From positions 12,144,886 to 12,208,885 of the forward strand of contig NC_088789.1 of assembly GCF_949628265.1 (NCBI RefSeq): 64,000 nt of DNA. The letters are read 5' to 3'. Shown piece by piece: positions 51,138-62,240 of the stretch. Position numbers and translations under genes: made by a program. This DNA is from Cloeon dipterum. Lineage: Eukaryota; Arthropoda; Insecta; Ephemeroptera; Baetidae. The notes beneath the pieces were generated by a model, which had not been told where the DNA came from, did no database searches, and worked only from the letters and a program-made list of their open reading frames with translations. The stretch's first letter is position 1. The number at the start of each line of letters is the position of its first letter.

Positions 51138-51283
51138 ACAATTATTTATTTTTGAAATAGGCGATCACTCGAGGCTGTGTTCATAACCACTGGATGACGT
51201 CGAAACTATAGTCGAGATTAAAAACGACAATTTTTGCAACGAGGATGAAGCCTGGTTTAATTTATTGCCAATACAATTATTTA
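51138..51283. mobile_element. 124-bp interspersed element with 11-bp target duplication
   Basis: The element is 51149-51272, flanked by ACAATTATTTA at 51138-51148 and 51273-51283. Unit B has a single ACAATTATTTA at about 61031-61041 and no insert, so this is a clean filled/empty pair. The body carries GATCACTCGAGGCTGTG, GATGACGTCGAAACT and AAGCCTGGTTTAATTTA, shared with the tandem copies at 18969-19270. The variable-length duplication suggests retroposition (SINE-like). No coding capacity. Confidence 0.85.
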
Positions 51284-52042
51284 TATTCGTCGCGTAAATG
51301 CGAATATTATAAGCATCAGTAAACTAGGAAATATGTACCGCTGAAACGAATTATTAACTTTTCGCTCTGTGTATCCATTCTTCAAAACATACCAAATACC
51401 TGAAACGGAGTCGTCGGTCTAAGGAATTTTGACTAATTTAACTAACATTGAGTGCATCTGATGGAGAGGAAATTAATAAATCTCATGGTTACAAATTTTG
51501 TCACTGTGCCCGTTTGCCCGTGGAAATAAAATCAAGAAAACACATTTGTTGTATAATTCAAAATATCTCAACAAACCTATTTTTAGCACGACCAATGCAT
51601 CATCTGCAAGAACTTTCGTGTGATAATTGTGCTTTGAAAATTTTCCGTGAATACATGGGATATATGTAACAGAAGATATTACTTGTCATATATCATCTTG
51701 AACCGTGAGCAAACTATATCTACTCCATATAGTTTGCGCAACACGCAGTATTTATTTATTCACCACTATACCATCACTCTGAAAGACGAACGCACTAATA
51801 GCACTCATTAAATTTAATGGAAGCTCCCTGATTGCAAGAATTTAAAAACAAATTCTTGTAAAAACTTGATGGCAATTATTCTGCGCACATTCTTGATTTT
51901 ATTGACGCATTGTGTTCGAACAGTTGAGATGACAGATATTGATTTGATTTATTTGAGGCTTTTAACCAATGTAGCTTAATGCCCGAGGAAATTGTGATCA
52001 TACGTGATAATGCAATATAATGCTGTAAGAATTAAGACCTTT
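51284..52042. other. Unit A spacer
   Basis: Collinear with unit B about 61042-61760. A 73-codon plus-strand frame at 51448-51669 is disrupted in unit B, so I do not call it a gene. AAACTATAT near 51713 and ATATAGTTT near 51728 form a short hairpin. Confidence 0.35.
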
Positions 52043-52632
52043 ATAAAGAGGAATGATACTGCAAAAGCCTTGAAAATGCTTGTTGTCAATGCATAAACTC
52101 TTTTCCTTAGGATTCAGTTAAAGCCTAAATTGACCTGTAACTAAGAAGCATTGTAATTTTCTGAGAAAATTTGCTAGAAAGTTACCGTGCTTTTCAAATG
52201 GTAATGGCTATCTCCTTACTTGAAATCCAATTTAATTTCAAAACCAAGAGTTTCCCCAATAAGTGGCATACACCGTTGGACAGATCTCGACGAGAGGAAT
52301 CGGAATATGCCAAGAAAATACGTTCAAGCACTGTAAATTTTGGAGAATATTGGCCAAATTTGAATTTTTGTTGTAGGAAGGTCCTTTTTTATTATTGCAA
52401 ATTGTTGAATAAATTCTTTATCGATCAATTCGTCCTGGTCCCGGCAAAATTGCGCAACGTTCAACAAACACCCAAATTTTCATTGTCGAATTGATTGTTG
52501 ACCTTTTCTTGCAACAAGGAAATTCGCGTTTGGTTGTTGAAAGTTACGCAATTTTGCCGGGACCAGGACGAATTGGTATAATGGCATCCAATAATTCAAA
52601 TAATTTTCAATTGTTGCCTTGTATCATTCCAA
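52043..52632. mobile_element. Unit A-specific hairpin-bearing insertion (MITE-like)
   Basis: About 590 bp absent from unit B, where GTAAGAATAAATACC runs straight on to the next shared block. The ends carry an inverted GGAATGATAC near 52050 and GTATCATTCC near 52622. Inside, arms at about 52426-52479 and 52520-52575 form an inverted repeat whose outer 29 bp pair perfectly. Exact termini and duplication are unclear (possibly TTA). The 107-codon frame at 52171-52494 lies inside and has no recognised domain. Confidence 0.65.
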
Positions 52633-52679
52633 TTTTTAATGTACACTGTTGAAAAACTAGGCTCATGCTGATGGACATT

Positions 52680-53050
52680 TTTATTATCAGATCACATTGT
52701 CGAGCGCATGGACTGTGTGCACATGAAATGTGAGAATCCCAGCGAACTTTTGGGAGATTCGGGCTGATGTGCGCTCGCATCATCGAAGGACGGCAGCTGC
52801 TAAACGATGCCAATAGTCAGCACCCACGGCTGTATAGCCGGCACCTGTGCGAAGTGTGTTCGGCCAACGAACATTTTCCTTCAGGTTGGTAAATCCATGG
52901 AACAACCTGCCACCTCAGCTTAAGAATTTCATTGCGGCCGAGTTTACTCACCTGTGCAAAACGCATCTGCGTGGCAAATTTACAGTGATCAGTGGTTCTA
53001 TAAGTTATGCTGTCAGTGCGGCACAGTACGGTGAGAGATTACCTTTGTAA
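52680..53050 (+). pseudogene. LINE polyprotein C-terminal relic (unit A)
   Basis: The frame near 52850-52980 reads an F-x2-R-L-V-x-P-W-N-N-L-P-P-x-L block, the standard C-terminal tail of CR1/Jockey-like LINE polyproteins (F..R.V..WN.LP, then F..L). Upstream blocks such as MDCVHMKCE and MCARII are present only across frameshifts. No reverse-transcriptase core remains. The homologous relic in unit B is at 61800-62160, so the fossil predates the duplication. Confidence 0.65.
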
Positions 53051-53430
53051 TAAATCGTAGATCTTTGTAAAAATTTGTTAGTGTTTTATGCAGCTACAGT
53101 TTATATATCCCATTTAAAGTGAAGCAGTATGTTTACAACAAAATGTTTGTTATTGTTATAGTATTGTTGCTTGAAATGCTTGAAATTGTGCATCTGGATG
53201 GACAATGAAATTTTGTGACCCCAATTGTTACTTTTGATTTTTCTCACGTTACTATCCAATCGTTATAAAATTACCATTATAATATGTACATAATATATTT
53301 CCTAGATTGAAAATTTTGTTTCATTCAATACGTTATTTTACATGCATCAGATTTAAATTTTGGTTTCCTGACACGTCGTGAGTACATGCAAAGAGTTATG
53401 AAAAGGATTGAAGAAAAGGACACACAGAAG

Positions 53431-56400
53431 TCATTTAATCATGATGTAATTCGTTAACGCTCTAGACGGGGCTTCTACAAGCAGGTGAAGAGGAATAGAC
53501 AGAAATATAGTGTACACACTATGCCCAATCACTACATACGACTGAAAAAACAAATTTTACATTAGAAGTCACTTTTTGAAAAATTTTCTGATACTAACAT
53601 GTTTAATGAAACTGTAATATTCCGGTTGTCTGGTAGATCCGTTCGAGTGGCTTATAACGATATAGTGCGTCAAAAACATGCAGAATGATAACTTGCTTAT
53701 AAATTGTAAAGGTCTGCAAGAGAGAAATCGGTTGATCAGGCCTGTAATTTGGAAATATCAATAAGTACAGTTTCCCATTTACTGTGAGCACTCATACCTC
53801 CATTTCCTGTTTCACAGACAAAAATTATCCAAGAGATGCAAAATGTGATGACTATTTTTATCAGCACACCAAGAAGGATAGATTGGCCCAAGCTGTATTT
53901 ATAATCTGGACTGATATATTGAAATGCCCAATAAGCAATTGTAGAAAGCGCCAACGAGCTCAAAGTCGAGCCACCGTAAATAACCTCCTAAAAATAGTTT
54001 TTAGTTTAAAGAATAATCTTATTATGTCAACGGTGATTAATAATACCTTAGAAATTTTCTCAGCCTTTCCATTTTTTATGTTACTTAAAATTTTTCCAAG
54101 AGTGACTCCAGCCAGATAGGAAAACAATCGGGATGGAGTAAAATAGTGGATCCACTTTACATAGGATGCCAATTTTTCGTCTCTGTGAGAATGACAGTTA
54201 TGATCAGAAGTTTAATAAATAAATGCAATTTTGTGTTATTCACTCAAATATTGATGCGAATAAAACTATCGTATCAGCTTCAAATATTATATAGGCTGAC
54301 AACAACGACGATAGAGTAAGCATGACTATGATGATGTATTTTCCAGCAGATGGCCACATCCAAATAGGATAAACAATGAGCGGCGCTAGAAGAAAAAGCT
54401 GCATATCTGCTCCCAAATACCACGTTTGCACAATGCACTGTTGAACAAAGAGAAGAAAATAATTAAATTTAGATCAAAATATATTTTGTGTCAACTTTTC
54501 AAACATAAAAAAGAACTGAATACCAATCTATCAGAGTCAATTATGTTGTTCACATAAAGTAAGTTGAGTGGCCAATTTTCATTGCAGACTTCCATTTGCA
54601 CACCGACGTCTTTGAACCACGTTGGTCCACTTCCAAGAAGAGGGAAAATAGTAGCATAAAACGCAATGATTATGGCCAATGCTGGTGTAAGTCTGTAAAC
54701 GTACAAGAGCCATAATCAGTCAAAGCAGCAAATTTCTGTCCAGGGGTCGATGGATTTTGATGAAATTTTGTTTGCGTTAATTTTGCCCTAATTGTATGTA
54801 CTACAAAACAGTTGAGAAAACTCGGCCTTTCCAATTTTTGCGGGTTTTGCGGGCGTTCAAGTGTCAAAATCTGGGAATTTTGAGTACTTCATAACTTTGC
54901 TCAGGGTAGTCCTAGAACAAAAATTAAAATTCCGTAAACTCGTCTCAACCAGGCAAACAACTTTTACATTGACCTCAAAGTGGTAGGTCAAAGGTCAAGG
55001 TCATAAAAATTAATTTTTTGAATTTAAACTCAAATTTGAAAATGAATATATTGAAATTTTTTATTTTTTTCGTAACCATTTTGTAGAGCACAAAAAATGA
55101 AGCTATAAAAACGTTAAAATTTGGAATGGTGTTTTGCCTCATTTTTTTAATAAAAAATGAAAACTTCGAAAACTCTTGTTTTTCGAGGTTGGTAAAAACG
55201 ATGATTGACCAAATCTCGACTTCTAGTCATCCGAATTTCAAAAACCGCATACCGTTAGACTCCTCTCGACGTCCCTAAGTGCACTAAAGGGGTATAAGAC
55301 CCACCAACCCCCAACCCCCTTTTAACCCCCTAAATAACGTGAAATTTAGAATTTTTAGTCCGTTTCAACACCTTATCATGACGTCGACGAGTAATTGTCT
55401 TCTTCAAACCAATTTATTAACTCAGTTCACTCAAAGACGAGTCAAACGGTACTTAATTTTTGTATTTACAAAAATTTATTTATAGGACCACCTTTTTGTG
55501 TTTTGTTCGAGATTTGGTGCTCACCGAGCATTTTAATGCATCCGCGTCTTAATAAAAAACTTTGTGCCACCCAAATATCAGGTTGTAGTGGTCCTATTTT
55601 CAAAAATTAAGTACCGTTTGAATCGTATTGAAGTGAACTAAGTAAATAAATTGGTTTGAAGAAGACAATTACTCGTCAACGTCATGATAAGGTGTTGAAA
55701 CGACCGAAAAAATGCTAAATTTCACATTATTAAGGGGGCGAAATAGGGGTTGGGGGTTGGTGGGTCTCATTCCCCTTTAGTACACTCGGGGATGTCAAGA
55801 CGAGTCTAACGGTATGCGGTTTTTCAAAATCAGATGATTAGAAGTCGAGATTTGGTCGATCATCCAGAATTTTATTGCATCGCGCTTGGAAAAAAATCTT
55901 TGTGCACCCGAATCTCAGGTTGTGGTGGTCCCATTTACAAAAAATAAGTTCCATTTGACTCGTCTTTGAGTGAACTAAGTTAATGAATTTGGTTTTTTTG
56001 GTAATTTTTGTTCTAGAACTACCCTGAGCAAAGTTATGAAGTACTCAAAATTCCCAGATTTTGACACTTGAACGCCCGCAAAACCCGCAAAAATTGGAAA
56101 GGCCGAGTTTTCTCAACTGTTTTGTAGTACAATTAGGGCAAAATTAACGCAAACAAAATTTCATCAAAATCCATCGACCCCTGGACAGAAATTTGCTGCT
56201 TTGACTGATTATGGCTCACAAATGCAAATAAGGAAAAATTAAAGGACTTAAAAAATATCAATCTTTCCTCAAGTATCGTTGAATCACGTCTTTGAAGTAA
56301 AAGAACTTTTTACGCTCCAGTTTTTCAAGCATATTGTAAGTTCGGAGGGCACCTCCAAGCAGTAGGAATGAGTCGACACTAAAGCCCGTCAAATAATAAG

Positions 56401-57881
56401 GCAAGTATTCTATTCTTCTTGAAGTCTGCAATTAATACCGGAAATAACTAAACACGTGCTTAACATTTTACGAATTAAATTTAATACGTCGAAAATATCC
56501 TTTTTGTTGATGTAAGGAAGATTAAGGTTTGATAAGCAAATATGGCAAAGCATCACTGCGAATATGCTAAGAGCTCGAACGCCATCTAAGCTCGCCATCG
56601 TCGTGTTGCACGAAGTAAGTTTGCGCCAATTATTAGACAGCGAGAAAGACTGTACCACGGCTTGGAATATTCCACCCCCTAAAAGTTTGTTAATTGACAA
56701 CTAATATCAGTACTTTGAAAATCTAAAATCGCTGAAACAAATTTAAGGTACCTTCAACATTGAATCGCTCTTCATAAACAGTAGCCGCCAAAGCCAGAGA
56801 AACAAGCGCGCCAAGCATTATCCTAAAAGAGAAAAGTATATATTAATGAAAATACTAACGATCAACCTAAATATCTCTCACAAAAATGCTATATCACTGG
56901 AATTCCATGAGATCTCCGTTTCGACTGAACAATTTTCTTCAAATACTTCGTTATAAATCGTCAGTCCAATTGATTTCCCAAAGTGTGAAAGTGTGGAGTT
57001 TAGTATTCTCTCAAGGTCAACTGATCGGCATGCACTTGGAATGCAAAATGCAGACCTGAAGAGGGCGAAACTCGGAAGCACATCTGGAATCTTGAAGTAA
57101 ATTTTTATTTATTTCACAATATATTTTCTATCTATATCTTCTACCATCGTATTCTTCGTAGTTTGGTTTTTTGTTAACTCAATGTGTCGCCTATTACTAG
57201 TGATGATATTAAGGATACCATCTTTTTCCATTTTCCCAGGTTTATCAGGTTCAATGTGAATATTTGCTAGGCAATATTTTCCTTTGATATTTTCTCCGAG
57301 CAGTGGAACACTAGCAGAAATTCCGACGCACTCGTCAAAACTCCCATAATCCACTGTATTTCCAGAGAGAATTCCAGACTGTGGTTTTGAGCTAGAATCG
57401 ATGACTGAAAAATGCTTACATTAAATTTTTAATAAGAGCTTGGATAGTTTTTAAACAATTCATTTTTAAAGCGCAAAACTATCTATCTTTTGATTTAATG
57501 TTTAAACGTTAAACTCATCACGCTTTATAAGAATTTGTGTAAATTCTTAATACTAAAACATTAATGTGTTTTATTATTACTTTAGTTACATAACTTTTAA
57601 CTCGACAATTTTCACTAGAGCAAATAATATTTTATTTAAATTAAGCAAACAATAATAAGTTGCTAAAACCATATTAAAAATTGTTAAATACCACTTTACT
57701 TACACTTGAGGGCCCACAAGTCTAGGTTGGAAATTCCTTCAATAATGTGCTCCAACTGCTCGCGGCAAAAATCATTGTCAGAGCCCAATAAATCCGGGTG
57801 CAAGTGAGCATTGAAGTGGAAACTAAATGCAGGGGACACTAGCAACAGTATTGCTACCAGAAGAAACGTTACGCAACTCAT
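53431..57881 (-). CDS. NRF-6-like membrane acyltransferase, gene B (642 aa, 12 exons)
   Basis: Exons in order: 57704-57881, 57219-57404, 56882-57083, 56752-56822, 56488-56678, 56268-56425, 54524-54692, 54244-54437, 54047-54182, 53798-53987, 53599-53741, 53431-53541. Every exon equals its gene A counterpart in length, and the joined frame is open for 1929 nt. The signal peptide, NRF cysteine motifs, LDGVRALS, the following CH dipeptide and EAPSRAL are unchanged. I count about 26 substitutions by eye; six fall in the last part of exon 11, where PEYFCFFRL in A is PEYYSFIKH in B. Exon 5 differs at HTGLTNLTL/HICLSNLNL. Intron 6 again starts GA and here contains the 1511-bp foldback, so it is 1575 nt instead of 60. 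The downstream AATAAA of A is AATGAA here. It looks coding-competent, but expression through the large intron is unproven. Confidence 0.9.
54703..56221. mobile_element. Foldback DNA transposon in intron 6 of gene B
   Basis: The element is 54707-56217 (1511 bp), flanked by ACAA at 54703-54706 and 56218-56221. Gene A has a single ACAA and no insert, and 1575 minus 1511 minus 4 gives exactly the 60-nt intron of A. Terminal inverted repeats of about 217 bp start GAGCCATAATCAG and are near-identical apart from a 4-nt indel. More inverted blocks continue inward (for example GTTTCAACACCTTATCATGACG near 55365 against its complement near 55690). An about 130-bp internal block (55530-55656) recurs directly at about 55870-55998. 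No transposase. The 4-bp duplication with GAG termini suggests Sola-like ancestry, but this is not established. Confidence 0.93.
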
Positions 57882-57933
57882 CGCGTGAGCTCAGCCGGCG
57901 AACGACTGCTTAAAAATAAAACGCGACGCGCAT

Positions 57934-57941
57934 CTTTTATA
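57934..57941 (-). promoter_or_regulatory. TATA box of acyltransferase gene B
   Basis: TATAAAAG on the minus strand, 53-60 nt upstream of the ATG, identical in position and context to gene A. Confidence 0.75.
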
Positions 57942-58276
57942 ATTTGCAAGGTGCTCATTTAAATCGAAGGCATCGCTCTCTTCACTTTGCCTCCAACAGA
58001 ATGATAATGCTGATCATTAAAACCTTTTTGCTTCATATGCGAATGCGAGTAATGCATAAAGTCAAAATAAAATCCAATTTGAGCTCGTTCAAAAATGAAA
58101 GAGAAGGAACTGAAAGAAAGTGAACGTGGTGGCAAATATTGAGCATTTTTTGTATAGAGTTGGCTTGCCCTAGAGGCAGATGGGCTTCTCAAGAAACCAG
58201 TTTGAAATGCTTTTGCAACAGCACACCTAATGACCTTGAAAAAGTTTCGCAATGTAAGGTGTTGGGCTTATTAAGA

Positions 58277-59284
58277 AAAACCTTTGTGTTCGAAATTTTA
58301 AATGAATTAATTTTCCCAGGGTAAGATCTTTCTTATTTACTCAGATTAAATATAATTTTTTTAAATATTTATTTAATATCTCTTTTAGTGTTTGAAATAT
58401 TTTACTTGTGCACGTCATAAAATGAACTGAAAACATTAATTTATAAATCAAAATAAGAACAATCTTTAAGCTTGCTTTTTCTGCATAACATTCAATACAA
58501 AAGCTATCGATCTTATTAATATCTTTAAAATTACTCATAAGTTTTGAACTTACGAGCTGAGAAGATTATTCTAAATGTTTCGCACGCAGCCACCTCTACC
58601 GACAGATTCAGAACTGTGGCTACAGCAAAGTTAATCATCGGTTACGCTGTGATACTTTTAATGCATTTTAGAATTTCACAATAAATACAGGGTCACTGCA
58701 GCTCTTTAAATTAATCTTGTGATATTTTTATTAGTTTAAATTTTTGTATCTGTACAGTTTGATTGAATATTTACCAGTGAGTAATTTGCTAAAATTTGTG
58801 TTTTTAGCCTCGCAAGTCTAACAATTAAAATTGCATAATGACTCAAAAGGATGCAATAGAAGATTGTACTCAGTGGTTGAAAAACGTCCAATGGCAGAAC
58901 TTTTGATACCCAACCTAAAATGTAGGTGATTAATTTGATCACAAATTATATTAGGAAAACTAAATGAAAGACAGATTTACTGTTTACATATTGTTGTTTA
59001 TTCTCACATTTTGTCAAATACATTCATGTTATAGCATGTCATTGAAAAGGTAAATAAGCATGTGAGAAAAGGCAACACTCCTGGCAAACAACTTACGAAA
59101 CCCTGTCCAGAAGGACAGAGCCGAAGTGGGCCCAGACTAGTATTAAAACACATCATAAAATTTAGGTCTATGGGATTAGAAAAATACTATTTCAGCCCTC
59201 TCATGGTTATTTTTCCATGTGAAATCTCTCAGAAATTCAGATTCAGAGTAGATTATGTTGTTTGTTTATTTTTATTTTTTTATT
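58277..59284. other. Segment present only in unit B
   Basis: In unit A, GGCTTATTAAG is followed directly by the GCGAGCTAACAGGCTGG block. In unit B about 1.39 kb intervenes (58277-59662). The first kilobase is AT-rich and shows no gene or clear terminal repeats; the rest is a dispersed-repeat copy. It could be an insertion in B or a deletion from A. Confidence 0.45.
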
Positions 59285-59660
59285 TTTAGGGCCTCTTTTC
59301 AGCACGTCCCGTGGACTATGAGCCCACCGGATCTCAATTACACCACCGAGCGGATAACATTGGGGCTTGGGGCCCGAGTGGCCGAGAAGCCGCATAACAG
59401 CTTGGGTTAACTTTTTGCCCCCTAAACCAAGGTTTTTTGGTTAATAATCTATACATTTGCCCCTAAAAAAGCCGCTGGAAAGGTGTGTTAAACCAGCAAG
59501 TAGCGAGTCGGCGCCGGTTCGCCTCCCAGCCCGTTGAACTGTTTGAGAGTTTCGAGTCACTTAACTAACCACATTTTGCCATCTCTGACAAAAAGGCAGC
59601 CAGTATTAGATCCCCTCAAATATTACCCACTGCTTTGAAACTCATGAGAATGTCTTAACA
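59285..59660 (-). repeat. Dispersed SINE-like repeat, copy 4
   Basis: Carries GAGCGGATAACATTGGGG, GCCGCTGGAAAGGTG, AACCAGCAAGTAGCGAGTCG and GCCGGTTCGCCTCCCAGCCC, then CGAGTCAC and CCAGTATTAGATC as in the copy at 25872. The middle is diverged from copies 2 and 5, so it may be a subfamily. Orientation as for copy 2. Confidence 0.75.
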
Positions 59661-60237
59661 AAGCGAGCCAACGGGCTGGTTATTTTTCTTAATTTAATTT
59701 ATGTTTATCTACTAGTTCATCATTGCAAGCAAAAATAAGCCAGCCGACTGCATGTGTCCAGGAAATGTAGGAAATGCTATGCGAGCTTGCGTACAAAGCA
59801 GATTCAATACCGGATCGTAGTCATGGTCGTACTGGACGATATTGAAAGGGTCAAATTCCATGACGTAGAGCTTCGAAAGGCACATTAGCCAGCCAGTGAC
59901 CACATTCATCAGACTCAAGTGCAGATTCTTTTTCATGTAAAGAGTATATTTCAGAGTTAAACCAACAACTTAAGGAGCCATTTTCAATGGTGCGTATTCA
60001 TCTCTGAAATTCGGGCAATAAAAGCTGAAAAGTAATTTATTAATAAGTTTTAAGTTTAGATAAGTTTTTTATGAAGAAAAACTAAACCAATATAAGTTGT
60101 TATAGATTTAATTTTAACAAATATTCAGTCTTCAAGCGCTCAACCAATTTAAAATAGAGTTTCTCTGTCTAAATTAACAAACACAAACTATTATAAATAT
60201 TTTTAAGGGTCTTAAAATTGGTTTGGAATATTTTTTT
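59661..60237. other. Unit B spacer with frameshifted relic frame
   Basis: Collinear with unit A 50066-50640. It contains the relic frame matched to 50208-50402, here broken by a 2-nt deletion before the FDPFNIVQYDH block. AT-rich otherwise. Confidence 0.4.
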
Positions 60238-60548
60238 CCAAGTGGTTAATTTAGTGACTCGATGAAATGCTCAAATTGCTCAACGGGCTGGGAGGCGCAC
60301 CGGCGCCGACTCGCTACTTGCTGGTTTGCACCTTTCCAGCATGCGTGATTTGGCTTCACGGGACGAATGTCTAGCGTTTCAATGCAGTCCTCAGTGCGGA
60401 GGCAAGTGGCCCTTCAGTGGGCTGGGTGCGGCCTGGTGCGCCCATGTTATCCGTTCGTGGTGTTATTGGGACCCGGGTTTCAGCATTCGTGCCAGTGCAG
60501 TGCGCGCCCTTCCCGGTCCGAGAGGACGGAAAAAAAGAGCAAAAAAAG
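60238..60548 (+). repeat. Dispersed SINE-like repeat, copy 5
   Basis: Inserted in unit B only; unit A reads through from GGAATG and a T run into TTCACCAA at about 50650. The plus orientation ends in an A-rich stretch (GGACGGAAAAAAAGAGC then more A), consistent with a retroposon tail. It is near-identical to copy 2. A frame of about 95 codons starting near 60326 stays open through the element, differing from copy 2 by a 6-nt in-frame change. Confidence 0.8.
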
Positions 60549-61799
60549 TTCACCAACAAAATGCTCAAAACGCTTTTCATTTTCAGGTGAAGTTTTTTCA
60601 GTTCACAAAATGGTTTAAGTAGTTAAGTAAAAAATTCTAACCTGTTCAACTCTTCAAATCATCGTTCTATTTTTTATCTCGAAAATTGTGGAGAAAATAG
60701 ATATTAGGCCTCAAAGTTGTAGGTATACCACTCCGTGAAACAATCCGATATCGTGGCTGTGAGAAACAGAATCAATTTTCCAGCTGCAGGTTTGTTCAAC
60801 AGAGCTCAGACAACCAAAGGCGAAATCAAAATAGCTGCGTATCGATGCCAGAAATTAATTTCGGGCCATACACTGCAAGCAATAAGATGTATGCAACCTG
60901 CTAAAGAAGATAGTTACACAGGGTGCATATGTGTCATTCAATTTTTCACCGTGAATGGTATTTTTGTAAATAAAAATTATACATAGTACCTTCTATTTGT
61001 TCAGTAATTACCTATACGTAAAAGAACAGGACAATTATTTATATTCTTCGTGCAAATGCAAACATTATAAGCATCAGTACGCTAGAAAAAATGTATTGCT
61101 GCAAAGAATTATTAACCTTTTGCTCTGTGTATCCATTCTTCAAAACAGACCAAATACTTGAAACGGAGTCGTCAGTCTAAGGAGTTTCGAATAATTTAAC
61201 TAACATTGAGTGTAGCTGATGGAGAGGAAATTAGTCAATCTCATGGTTTCAAATTTTGTCACTGTGCCCGTAGACATAAAATCGAGAAAACACGTTTGTT
61301 GTACAATTCAAAATATCACAACAAACCTATTTTTAGCACGACCAATGTATCATCTACAAGAACTTTCACGTGATAACTACAGTACATAGACAATACTTGT
61401 CAAGTATTCTATTAAATCGCGCACAAAATATATCTACTCTATAAAGTTTGCGCAACACGTAGAATTTATTTACTCACCACTATGCCGTCACTTTGAAAGA
61501 TGCACGCACTCATTAAATTTATTGGAAGCCCCCTAATTGCAAGAATTTAATTAAAATTCTTGGACAAACTACATGGCAATTTTTCTGAGCACATTCTTTA
61601 TGATGCAGGAGATTTTTTTAAATATGGGTCTGATGGCATTGTGCTGGAACTGTTGAGCTGACAGATAGTGATTTGATTTATTTGAGACCCTTTACCTATG
61701 TAGCTTAATGCCCGAGGAAATTGTGATCGTACGTGATAATGCAATATGTTGCTGTAAGAATAAATACCTTTTTAATATACCTTGTCGGAAAACTACGTT
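60549..61799. other. Unit B spacer
   Basis: Collinear with unit A about 50650-52042, without the 124-bp element and without the hairpin-bearing insertion. The shared plus-strand frame lies at 60735-60986. No gene called. Confidence 0.4.
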
Positions 61800-62160
61800 C
61801 GTGCTGATGGACATTTTTATTATCAGATCGCATTGTTGAGCGCATGGACTGCGTGCACATGAAATGTGAGGATCCCATCGAATTTAATGGGAGATGCGGG
61901 CTGATGTGCGCTCGCATCATTGAAGGTCAGCAGCTGCGAAATGACACCAATAGTCAGCACACCCACGGCTGTAGCCGGCTGTGCGAAGTGTGTTCGGTCA
62001 ACGAGCATTTTTCTTCAGGTTGGTGAAACCGTGGAACGACCTGCCACCTGAGCTTAAGAATTGCACTACGGACGAGTTTACTCACCGGTGCGAAAAGCAT
62101 CTGTGGCAAATTTACCGTGTTCAGTGGTTCTAGTTATGTTGTAAGTGCTCAGTGCGGCTC
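61800..62160 (+). pseudogene. LINE polyprotein C-terminal relic (unit B)
   Basis: Better preserved than the unit A copy. The frame near 61985-62105 reads FFFRLVKPWNDLPPEL and then DEFTHRCEKHL, the classic closing block of CR1/Jockey-like LINE polyproteins. The preceding frame (61844-62026) with DCVHMKCEDPIEFN lies in another phase, so it is frameshifted. No catalytic core. Confidence 0.7.
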
Positions 62161-62240
62161 AGTACGGTGAGAGATTAGATTACCTTTGTAATTAATCGTT
62201 GTTGAAATATGTTGCTAGTATTTTATGCCTTTCTTTGCAG

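Larger units (their letters stand above)
46485..53100. repeat. Tandem segmental duplication, unit A
   Basis: Collinear with unit B (53150-62240). The left edge is recognised by GCATCTGGATGGAC at about 46511 and 53180, and the right edge by TTACCTTTGTAAT at about 53040 and 62180. Unit A carries gene A, its promoter region, an unassigned relic (about 50.2-50.4 kb), shared plus-strand frames and a LINE C-terminal relic. Differences from B are mostly small apart from element insertions listed separately. Confidence 0.85.
53150..62240. repeat. Tandem segmental duplication, unit B
   Basis: Second unit of the tandem duplication, about 9.1 kb against 6.6 kb for unit A. The extra length is mostly the 1511-bp foldback in intron 6 of gene B, a 1.39-kb segment at 58277-59662 and a SINE-like copy at 60238-60548. 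It lacks the two unit-A-specific insertions. Confidence 0.85.

Noticed and set aside
59361..59400. GAGTGGCCGAGAAGCC resembling a tRNA box A in dispersed-repeat copy 4
   Set aside because: Not shared by the other copies, and no box B lies at the right spacing in the same orientation.
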